Part shown: piece after piece, positions 57,666 to 64,000 of the stretch | Numbering within the stretch: the first letter of the stretch is position 1 | Layout: each line of letters begins with the position of its first letter | NCBI RefSeq assembly: GCF_000209655.1 | Contig: NC_015458.1 | Coordinates: 372,001 to 436,000, forward strand | Length of the DNA: 64,000 nucleotides | Source: Pusillimonas sp. T7-7 | GTDB lineage: Bacteria > Pseudomonadota > Gammaproteobacteria > Burkholderiales > Burkholderiaceae_B | Direction: 5' to 3' | Program-made: the position numbers and the translations under genes | The notes under the pieces: model-generated | Seen by the model: only the letters and a program-made list of their open reading frames with translations | What the model was told of the DNA's origin: nothing | Database searches by the model: none

Positions 57666-58136
57666 CTCCAAGCCTCCCAGGCTCTCGATGGCTCAAACCC
57701 GGGTAGTTCTGGCCAAGGGCCAGAACCGCATTCGACTAGCCCGCCACCCCTGTCAACCAGACAGACCTGCATAGCATCTGATGAGTAGATGCAAACCCTT
57801 TCTTGCTTTGGTTTGCTTTAATGCCGCATTAGAACAAGTCTGACGCAGGTATCAAGAAACTGCCCCAAGAGAGCGCCTTACTTGATGCATGCCGCAGCGT
57901 ACACATACTTGAAGCAAAAATGCGCTAGATCTCTCCATACATCCAATATCTGGATTGCCTCAGCGCTTAGGGCAATCCCTTATTTAAATATGTTGTTAAT
58001 ATATTAACGGTATATTAGACTTGTTCCCACGGTGATAAGCACCGTTACCGATCGAGTGTCAGGGGCATTTGACGATAGCGTGTCCGGCGATTGCTGGGTG
58101 ATCGGTTCACTGCATCAATAAATCAACGAGGGACAA
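57666..58136. promoter_or_regulatory. Intergenic region with putative TRAP operon control sites
   Basis: No gene fits in these 471 bases. Three structures stand out. First, a perfect hairpin GTTCTGGCC-AAG-GGCCAGAAC at 57706-57726 with no T-run. Second, a perfect 14-base palindrome GTTAATATATTAAC at 57995-58008 in an AT-rich patch next to TATATT (58011-58016). Third, an inverted repeat ACGGTG-ATAAG-CACCGT at 58029-58045. The AT-rich patch is probably the dctP promoter. The palindrome is a candidate operator for the GntR regulator in this operon. Confidence 0.55.
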
Positions 58137-59192
58137 ATGAAAACCACTATTCGTACTATTGCGGCAGCGGCAGCGCTGGCTTGCGCAATGACCCCTGCCA
58201 TCGCAGCTGAAGTTACTTGGCGCGTACCTACATCGGTGCCTGAAGGCTCGCCGTTCTATAAGAATTTCCTTGAAAGATTTGCCGAACACACCAAAACACT
58301 GACTGCCGGGCGTGTTGAGATTCAACCATTTGGTGCGGGTGTCATCGTTCCGGCGCTCAAGGTTTTCGAAGCTGTCGAGAATGGTGTGGTCGAGGCGGGG
58401 CACTCTACATCCAGCTATCTGGTCAATCAGAATCCGGTCAATGCCATTTTTGCCGGCTTCCCGGGTGGAATGGGGCCAGACGCTTATAAAGCGTGGCTCT
58501 ATGAAGGCGGTGGCAAGAAGCTGCTCGAAGAGCTGCGTGCGAAGCAGGGCTTGAAGACCATGATTGTTGGCATCGGATCCTCCGAGATCATGGCGCACGC
58601 CAACAAGCCCATACGCAGCGCCGAAGACCTGAAGGGACTGAAGTACCGTACATCGGGCGCCTGGGCGGAAGTCATGCGGGATTATTTTGATGCTGTCCCA
58701 ACGGTTGTTCCTGCGGGCGAAACATACACCTTATTGCAAAGAAAGGGCGTGGATGCGGTCGAATGGGCTCCCCCATCGGCCAATATGCCTGAAGGTTTCC
58801 ACCAGGCTGCAAAGTACATTGTTGTGCCGGGAGTGCATCAACCCACATTCATGTGGGAAGTGGTTACCAAGCAGGACACCTGGGACAAACTGCCTGATGA
58901 TCTGAAGCCCTTGATCGAAGCCGCCGCTGCACTGACCACGCATGAAAGCTTGAACCACTTCTACGATGCCGACATGAAAGCGATGGAGCAGTATCGCAAA
59001 GGGCGTAATGAAATCATCACCCTGAGCCCTGAGTTTATTGCCGAGCTCTCCAAGGCAGGCAACGACTGGGCGCATAAAACGGCAGAGGCCCAGAAGGCCA
59101 AAGGCGATAGCACAATGGCTGAAGTTCTGAAGGACTACGACGCCTATCACGCACGCTGGAAAGCCGAGAGCGGCTATCTGGTTCGCGACTGA
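58137..59192 (+). CDS. dctP: TRAP transporter solute-binding protein (DctP family)
   Basis: The 351-residue periplasmic protein has a signal peptide (residues 1-23, PAIA-A). DctP landmarks are FYKNFLERFAEHTKTLTAGRVEIQPFGAGVIVPALKVFEAVENGVVEAG, then GLKYRTSGAWAEVMRDYF with the Arg that binds the substrate carboxylate, and VDAVEWAPPSANMPEGFHQAAKYIVVPGVHQP. The WAPPSANMPEGFH region recalls the 2-oxoacid (TakP-like) group, so an organic or 2-keto acid is a reasonable guess. It leads the operon; a hairpin lies between it and dctQ. Confidence 0.93.
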   Translation: MKTTIRTIAAAAALACAMTPAIAAEVTWRVPTSVPEGSPFYKNFLERFAEHTKTLTAGRVEIQPFGAGVIVPALKVFEAVENGVVEAGHSTSSYLVNQNPVNAIFAGFPGGMGPDAYKAWLYEGGGKKLLEELRAKQGLKTMIVGIGSSEIMAHANKPIRSAEDLKGLKYRTSGAWAEVMRDYFDAVPTVVPAGETYTLLQRKGVDAVEWAPPSANMPEGFHQAAKYIVVPGVHQPTFMWEVVTKQDTWDKLPDDLKPLIEAAAALTTHESLNHFYDADMKAMEQYRKGRNEIITLSPEFIAELSKAGNDWAHKTAEAQKAKGDSTMAEVLKDYDAYHARWKAESGYLVRD

Positions 59193-59225
59193 ACAAGGCT
59201 GGTCCTTACAACACCAAAAAGCAGA

Positions 59226-59251
59226 GAGGCCGCTGCTGATGTAGCGGTCTC
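59226..59251 (+). other. mRNA hairpin between dctP and dctQ
   Basis: The arms GAGGCCGCT (59226-59234) and AGCGGTCTC (59243-59251) pair over 9 bp with one G-T wobble and an eight-base loop. No T-run follows. It may protect the dctP 3' end and keep binding protein above transporter levels. Confidence 0.55.
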
Positions 59252-59268
59252 AAGCACGGGAGCAAGCA

Positions 59269-59787
59269 ATGTTGGCTCGACTTTTCAGAATAGTAGACGG
59301 TATTTCATGGCTTGCTTCCCGGCTTGCCGATGCTTCCGTGGTGATCTTGATTGCAGCCATGGTGTATGAGGTGGTCGCGCGCTACGTGTTCGATGCACCT
59401 ACCGATTGGGCTTTTGATATTGCCTATATGTGCAGCGGCGCCCTGTTTTTGCTGGGGGTGTCATGGGCGCTTAAAGAAGATGCGCACATTCGCATCGATA
59501 TCCTGCGCAACAAGATGTCTCCACGCGTGGCCGGTCTTATCGAAGGGACGACCTATCTGATTTTGCTGGCGCCGTTTTTTGCCGTGCTCTCTTACATTGC
59601 CATTGGGCGTACGTTTAAAGCTTGGCAAACGGGCGAGGTCGAGATGGTCAGCCCTTGGGCCCCACTGATGTGGCCGTTCTATCTGACCATAGCCATTGGT
59701 CTCACCGCACTGACCTTGCAACTGGCCGTTGAGGGGCTGCGCGCTTTCTCTGGGCAGCGTAGCCAATCCAAAGAGGTTGAAGCATGA
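59269..59787 (+). CDS. dctQ: TRAP transporter small membrane subunit (DctQ family)
   Basis: The 172-residue protein has four transmembrane helices and the DctQ pattern: VVILIAAMVYEVVARYVFDAPTDWAFDIAYMCSGALFLLGVSWALKEDAHIRIDIL, then SPWAPLMWPFYLTIAIGLTALTLQL. It bridges DctM and the binding protein in Na-coupled uptake. GGGAG precedes the ATG. It overlaps dctM by ATGA. Confidence 0.93.
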   Translation: MLARLFRIVDGISWLASRLADASVVILIAAMVYEVVARYVFDAPTDWAFDIAYMCSGALFLLGVSWALKEDAHIRIDILRNKMSPRVAGLIEGTTYLILLAPFFAVLSYIAIGRTFKAWQTGEVEMVSPWAPLMWPFYLTIAIGLTALTLQLAVEGLRAFSGQRSQSKEVEA

Positions 59788-61103
59788 ATTCTTTTGTCGC
59801 TGCCATGATGTTTCCAGCGCTTTTCGTGCTGATTTTTCTGGGCGTGCCCATTTCATTCTCGTTGATCATTCCAGCCGTTGCTGCGGGGATCTACGCCTTT
59901 GGCCCTCACGTTTTTGACCAACTGTACGGTGGTCTGTACACCGCCGCCACTAATTACATTCTGTCGGCCATTCCCATGTTCGTGCTGATGGGTGCAATCC
60001 TGGAGCGCTCAGGTATTGCCGCCCGATTGTTCCGCACCATGCAGCTGTGGCTGGGACGCTTGCCGGGTGGCTTGGCCGTTGCCACCATTGCCATGGGGGC
60101 CACTTTTGCCGCAGCGGCCGGTGTGGTTGGGGCGGTAGAAGTCATGGTGGGCCTGATGGCCATCCCTGCCATGCAAAGGTTTCGCTATAACAATTCCTTG
60201 ATTGCTGGCACCATCTGCGCGGGCGGTTCATTGGGTACCATGATTCCGCCTTCAGTCGTCGCCGTGGTGTATGCCTCGTTGGCTCAGATATCGGTGGGTG
60301 AGCTGTTTGCGGCCATGCTGTTCCCTGGTCTGATCATGGTGGGCTTTTTCATTATCTACATTATTGGCGTGTGTATATTGCGCCCCGAGATGGGGCCGCC
60401 CGCCGACGACGATGACATGCGTTTGCCGATTGTAGAAAAGCTGAAAATTACTGCCAGCGGACTGTTGCCGACCATGCTGCTGATTTTCGCAGTGCTGGGC
60501 TCCTTGATGGCAGGTATCGCATCGCCTACCGAAGCAGCGGCGGTAGGCGCCGCAGGGGCCTTGGTTTTATGCATTTGCTATGGGCAGTTCAGTATCGGGA
60601 TGATGCGGGAATCCCTGGGTATTACTGTACGTATTTCGGCCATGATCTTGCTGATCGTGGCTGGCGGCATCATGTTTACAGGCATTTTTGCGGCCAATGG
60701 CGGATCGCGACTGATACAGGCCATGACGTCGGATATGGGCCTGGGCGTAGTAGGCACCATGGTGCTCTTCCTGGTCATTGTGTTCCTGCTTGGCTTCGTG
60801 CTTGATTGGACAGCGAATGTTCTGATTTGCGTACCGTTATTCCTGCCATTCATGACCAGCGCAGGAATAGACCCGATCTGGTTCGGCACCATGATGATCA
60901 TTGTCATCCAGACTAGCTACCTGACTCCGCCCATGGCGTCATCGATCTTTTATCTATTGTCGATCGCGCCACCGGACATGAAGTACATACAGATTTGCAA
61001 GGGTGTAATTCCGTTTATCCTGATTCAGTTCCTGACTTTGTTTTGCGTAGCGATGTTTCCCTGGCTGGCAACGTGGCTGCCTACGAAAATAGTGGGATTC
61101 TGA
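59784..61103 (+). CDS. dctM: TRAP transporter large permease subunit (DctM family)
   Basis: A 439-residue permease with about 11-12 helices. DctM signatures include GVPISFSLIIPAVAAGIYAFG, AIPMFVLMGAILERSGIAARLFRTMQLWLGRLPGGLAVATI, GGSLGTMIPPSVVAVVYASLAQISVGELFAAMLFPGL and IASPTEAAAVGAAGAL. It is the ion-coupled transport subunit. Translation is coupled to dctQ. The GntR gene follows after 62 bases. Confidence 0.95.
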   Translation: MNSFVAAMMFPALFVLIFLGVPISFSLIIPAVAAGIYAFGPHVFDQLYGGLYTAATNYILSAIPMFVLMGAILERSGIAARLFRTMQLWLGRLPGGLAVATIAMGATFAAAAGVVGAVEVMVGLMAIPAMQRFRYNNSLIAGTICAGGSLGTMIPPSVVAVVYASLAQISVGELFAAMLFPGLIMVGFFIIYIIGVCILRPEMGPPADDDDMRLPIVEKLKITASGLLPTMLLIFAVLGSLMAGIASPTEAAAVGAAGALVLCICYGQFSIGMMRESLGITVRISAMILLIVAGGIMFTGIFAANGGSRLIQAMTSDMGLGVVGTMVLFLVIVFLLGFVLDWTANVLICVPLFLPFMTSAGIDPIWFGTMMIIVIQTSYLTPPMASSIFYLLSIAPPDMKYIQICKGVIPFILIQFLTLFCVAMFPWLATWLPTKIVGF

Positions 61104-61165
61104 TGATTGAAATAATGATGGAGGCTGATACCGCTGAGTATCGGTCCCGTCCTGATTGAGGTGTT

Positions 61166-61816
61166 ATGACCAAGCGTACCGAACCCAAGGCCCGAGCTAC
61201 AGAAATGGCTTATGACGCCATAGAAGGGCTGATCGCCACTTTGAAGCTTGAGCCGGGCCAAGCCATTGTTGAGAATGATCTGGTGGAGCTTACCGGACTG
61301 GGGCGCACTCCCATACGCGAGGCATTGATGCGCTTGGTCGCGGCGGGGCTGATTGAACAGCAACCCCGCAGGGGGATGCGTGTCAGTGATATTCATGTTG
61401 CCGAGCACCTGGTCCTGATCGACACACGCAGGGTGCTGGAGCAGTTGATCGCTGCGGGTTCGGCCCGACGGGCTACGCCATCTCAACGCCAGGCCATCGT
61501 CAACTGCGCGGATCAAATGATTGCAGCTGCCGAAGCCGGCGACTTGGATGGTTATATGCAGGCCGACCAGGCATTGGATCATGTCAATCATGATGCCTGC
61601 CGCAATCCATTTGCTGTCCAGGCTGTGGTGCCCATGATCGTAAATTGCCGCCGGTTCTGGTACGCCTTTCAGTACGACGGCGATCTGGCCCAAGGCGCTG
61701 CATGCCACATGCAGCTTGCCAAGGGCATTGCCGATGGCGACCCTGAACAGGCCAGGCAGGGCGCCGATGCCCTGATGGATTACCTGGTTTCTTTTACTCG
61801 TAAAGTTATTGAATAG
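61166..61816 (+). CDS. GntR-family (FadR subfamily) transcriptional regulator
   Basis: The 216-residue protein has an N-terminal winged helix (AYDAIEGLIATLKLEPGQAIVENDLVELTGLGRTPIREALMRLVAAGLIEQQPRRGMRV) and a C-terminal FCD ligand-binding helical domain (DTRRVLEQLIAAGSARRATPSQRQ, DGYMQADQALDHVNHDACRNPF). It is likely to repress the operon until an operon substrate binds. The palindrome upstream of dctP is a candidate site. GAGGTGTT precedes the ATG. A terminator-like hairpin follows. Confidence 0.92.
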   Translation: MTKRTEPKARATEMAYDAIEGLIATLKLEPGQAIVENDLVELTGLGRTPIREALMRLVAAGLIEQQPRRGMRVSDIHVAEHLVLIDTRRVLEQLIAAGSARRATPSQRQAIVNCADQMIAAAEAGDLDGYMQADQALDHVNHDACRNPFAVQAVVPMIVNCRRFWYAFQYDGDLAQGAACHMQLAKGIADGDPEQARQGADALMDYLVSFTRKVIE

Positions 61817-61819
61817 GCC

Positions 61820-61866
61820 GTCTGCACTGATACTCGCCGTCAGACCCTTTAGAGCAGACTTTTTTT
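61820..61866 (+). terminator. Possible weak terminator after the GntR gene
   Basis: GTCTGC (61820-61825) and GCAGAC (61854-61859) could close a stem over a 28-base loop that is followed by seven T (61860-61866). The large loop makes it a poor hairpin, but the T-run is distinct. It would reduce reading into the catabolic genes. Confidence 0.35.
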
Positions 61867-61900
61867 ATTTTGTAGGCGATCTATGCAAAGGAATGTTGAT

Positions 61901-62776
61901 ATGAATACCCAAGGTGTACTGGTCCCTATCGTTACGCCGTTCGATGCGGACAACAAAGTTGACCTGCAAGCGTTGAAGAAGCTGGTCGAATGTTTCATTG
62001 AGCAGGGCGTTGGCGGGATTGTGGCTTGCGGTACGACGGGTGAATACTACGCCCTGAACGAAGATGAGCGTCAGCAAGTGCTGGAATGCGTTAAGGAAGC
62101 GGGGCAGGGCCGTGTCACGCTAATCGCGGGCGTCAATGGTTTGTCTACTCAAGAGGCCATCGGACGCGTACGCCAGGCCGAGGCACTGGGCTACGACGGG
62201 CTGATGTTGGCCACGCCACCTTACAGCCTGCCTGGCCAAGCCGAAATTGTGGCCCACTTTCGCACTGTAGCCGAGGCCACCAAGCTGCCTATCGTCATGT
62301 ACAACTTTCCAGCGCGCGTCGGCGTGGAAATTGGTTTTGATGCTGTTGTCGAGCTCAGCAAGATTCCCAATATCGTAGGTATCAAGGAAAGCAGCGGTAA
62401 CTTCAGCCGGGCCTTGGCATTGATCAAGGCCGATCTGCCTAACTTTGAAGTCATTTGCGGATGCGATGACCAGGCGGCTGATTTTCTTTTCTGGGGCGTG
62501 CGCAGCTGGATCAGTGGCGGCGCCAATGTGTTCCCCGGCGAACAGGCTGCCATGATCAATGCCTCGCTGGCAGGAAACTGGGACGAGGTGAAGTCTTTGA
62601 TGACAAGCATGCTGCCTGTGATTCAGGCCATGGAGTCCGGGGACTACAACCAAAAGGCAAAGCTGGGTTGCCGCCGTCATGGTGTCGACGCCGGCTCAGT
62701 ACGCCAGCCTCTGTTGCCGTTACCGGATTCGGATGCGCAGGAGTTTTCCCGTCTGCTTGAACAGTATCGTCGTTAA
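61901..62776 (+). CDS. DHDPS/N-acetylneuraminate-lyase family enzyme
   Basis: With the start at 61901 (AAGGA upstream) the protein has 291 residues. The TIM-barrel family features are present: TPFDADNKVD, the TTGE motif in CGTTGEYYAL, the Tyr in YNFPARVGVEI and the Schiff-base Lys in IVGIKESSGNFSRA. Family members include dihydrodipicolinate synthase, sialic acid lyase and 5-keto-4-deoxyglucarate dehydratase. The neighbours (TRAP transporter, aldehyde dehydrogenase, GntR) argue for catabolism of a sugar acid or hydroxy-amino acid and not lysine synthesis. Exact substrate unknown. Confidence 0.9.
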   Translation: MNTQGVLVPIVTPFDADNKVDLQALKKLVECFIEQGVGGIVACGTTGEYYALNEDERQQVLECVKEAGQGRVTLIAGVNGLSTQEAIGRVRQAEALGYDGLMLATPPYSLPGQAEIVAHFRTVAEATKLPIVMYNFPARVGVEIGFDAVVELSKIPNIVGIKESSGNFSRALALIKADLPNFEVICGCDDQAADFLFWGVRSWISGGANVFPGEQAAMINASLAGNWDEVKSLMTSMLPVIQAMESGDYNQKAKLGCRRHGVDAGSVRQPLLPLPDSDAQEFSRLLEQYRR

Positions 62777-62785
62777 GGAACTGCC

Positions 62786-64000
62786 ATGTCATTGACCAAA
62801 GAAGCCGTCTTTGCCCAGGCACGCGAAGGCAAGTTATGGGCGGGGCATCTGATTCCAGGGCATGTCGCTGGCGATGCGCGCCTGGAAAACATCACACCGA
62901 TCGACAATACGCTGATTGGCCATATTGCTGATGGTGCGTCAGCCGATATCGATGCTGCCGTCAAGGCGGCGCGTGAGTGTTTCGAGGCGGGCGAATGGTC
63001 CCGTCGGTCTCCGGCCGCACGCAAGCAGGCCATGTACGACTGGATCGCACTGATGCGCGAGCATGCTGAAGAGCTGGCGGCGCTTGACTGCGTCGATGCC
63101 GGCAAGCCGATCACAGAATGCTTGAATACTGATATGCCTGCCACGCTGGACACCTTTGCCTGGTACGCCGAGGCTATCGATAAGTGTTTTGGCAAAATCG
63201 CACCCACTGGTCCCGACGCTCTGGGTATGATCGTCAAAGAACCGATTGGCGTCGTGGGCGCCGTGCTTCCCTGGAATTTTCCGGCGCAGATGTATGCATG
63301 GAAGGTAGCGCCTGCGTTGGCAGCGGGCAACTCGGTGGTTGTCAAACCTGCCGAGTTGACCTCGCTGAGCGCCTACCGCATGACGCAACTGGCTCATCAG
63401 GCCGGTATTCCCGAGGGCGCGCTGACCCTGGTCACTGGCTTGGGTGAAGCAGTTGGAGAGCCGCTGGGCCGCCATCCTGATGTCGATATGGTGTCGTTCA
63501 CCGGCTCCACTGAGGTGGGACGCATGTTCCTGAAATACTCTGCCGAAAGCAACCTCAAGGAAATCGTCCTTGAATGTGGTGGCAAGAGTCCTCAGCTTGT
63601 ATTTGATGATGCACCTATTGATGACATTATCGACCACTTGCTGGCTGCTGCCTTTTGGAACATGGGTGAGAACTGCAGCTGCGGTTCGCGTCTGATTGTG
63701 CAGTCGGGCATTAAGGATGAACTGTTGGGCAAGCTTAAGAAGCGCCTGGATAATTGGAAAGTGGGTCTGCCCACCGACGAATCCGTGCAGATCGGGCCCT
63801 TGGTCGAGAAAGTGCATTTCGACAAGGTCAAAAGTTTCCTGGATGATGCCAGGTCGGAAGGCGCCAACTTGTTTCATGGCGGCCGTGTGCATGCGGATCT
63901 GGGTAGTGGCTGGTATATAGAGCCGACTATTTTTGATGGCGTCACGCCAGCCATGCGCTTATTCCGCGAAGAGGTCTTTGGCCCCATTCTGGCTGTAACG
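62786..64000 (+). CDS. NAD(P)-dependent aldehyde dehydrogenase, 3' end beyond the window
   Basis: The ATG at 62786 has AAGGA seven bases upstream. The visible 405 codons stay open to the window edge, so the C-terminal part (about 85-95 residues for this family) is missing. The sequence has the ALDH cofactor motif GVVGAVLPWNFPAQM and VVVKPAE, then FTGSTEVG, catalytic Glu263 (VLECGGKSP) and Cys297 (GENCSCGSRL), and near the end FREEVFGPILAV. It resembles the PuuC-like group. It would oxidise an aldehyde or semialdehyde made by the lyase encoded ten bases upstream. Confidence 0.93.
   Translation, partial: MSLTKEAVFAQAREGKLWAGHLIPGHVAGDARLENITPIDNTLIGHIADGASADIDAAVKAARECFEAGEWSRRSPAARKQAMYDWIALMREHAEELAALDCVDAGKPITECLNTDMPATLDTFAWYAEAIDKCFGKIAPTGPDALGMIVKEPIGVVGAVLPWNFPAQMYAWKVAPALAAGNSVVVKPAELTSLSAYRMTQLAHQAGIPEGALTLVTGLGEAVGEPLGRHPDVDMVSFTGSTEVGRMFLKYSAESNLKEIVLECGGKSPQLVFDDAPIDDIIDHLLAAAFWNMGENCSCGSRLIVQSGIKDELLGKLKKRLDNWKVGLPTDESVQIGPLVEKVHFDKVKSFLDDARSEGANLFHGGRVHADLGSGWYIEPTIFDGVTPAMRLFREEVFGPILAVT

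Overview
The window reads as DNA from a betaproteobacterium of the order Burkholderiales, most likely the family Alcaligenaceae. This is inferred from moderately high GC, a complete T6SS of the Bordetella/Achromobacter style, a TRAP operon and PbrR/CadR-type metal regulation. No complete tRNA or rRNA gene and no CRISPR array were found. Three blocks are visible: the tail of an integrated conjugative element (1-19685), a heavy-metal and housekeeping stretch (19696-27750), and a complete T6SS (27996-57665) followed by a catabolic TRAP-transporter operon that runs off the right edge (58137-64000).

Region 1 (minus strand) encodes two envelope-spanning machines that appear to belong to one mobile element. 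From its promoter-proximal side it reads: a ribbon-helix-helix protein, a small membrane protein, a thin-pilus type IV pilus operon (pilL, pilN, pilM, pilO, pilP, pilQ, pilR, pilS, a second secretion ATPase, pilV), then trbM, virB1, virB2, virB3, virB4, virB5, a small membrane gene, virB6 and two tandemly duplicated small genes. Many junctions are ATGA or TGATG overlaps. The remaining virB genes, coupling protein, relaxase and integrase must lie to the left or elsewhere. The element seems to end at 19669-19685, a 17-base piece identical to what I recall as the 3' end of a serine tRNA, followed by a strong terminator. The 325 bases inside that boundary carry nested inverted and direct repeats that could be oriT or att arms.

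Region 2 holds copA (minus) behind a CueR-type promoter, a PbrR/CadR-type MerR regulator (minus), and a divergent cadA/zntA-type ATPase (plus) behind its own 19-bp-spacer MerR promoter. After these come aqpZ, a DsbA-like 2-hydroxychromene-2-carboxylate isomerase-type gene, a DUF2165 membrane protein and a SYLF-domain lipoprotein.

Region 3 contains all thirteen core T6SS genes: tssA, tssB, tssC, hcp, tssE, tssF, tssG, tssH, tssJ, tssK, tssL, tssM and vgrG. It also has tagF, a kinase-like PEGA protein and an FHA gene. The FHA and kinase-like proteins both look degenerate in their phospho-signalling residues. Downstream of vgrG is an effector island: a DUF3592-like membrane protein, a DUF2169-pentapeptide fusion, a second pentapeptide protein, a DUF4150 (PAAR-like) protein with a C-terminal GH-E nuclease toxin domain, and two acidic TPR proteins that are the likely immunity factors. 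The vgrG tail repeats, the DUF3540 protein and both pentapeptide proteins are all predicted beta-solenoids, which suggests a composite spike/cargo module. This is the most interesting part of the window.

The last block is a TRAP transporter (dctP, dctQ, dctM), a FadR-type GntR regulator, a DHDPS/NAL-family lyase and an aldehyde dehydrogenase cut by the window edge. Together they look like uptake and oxidation of an unidentified organic acid, probably controlled through a palindrome upstream of dctP.
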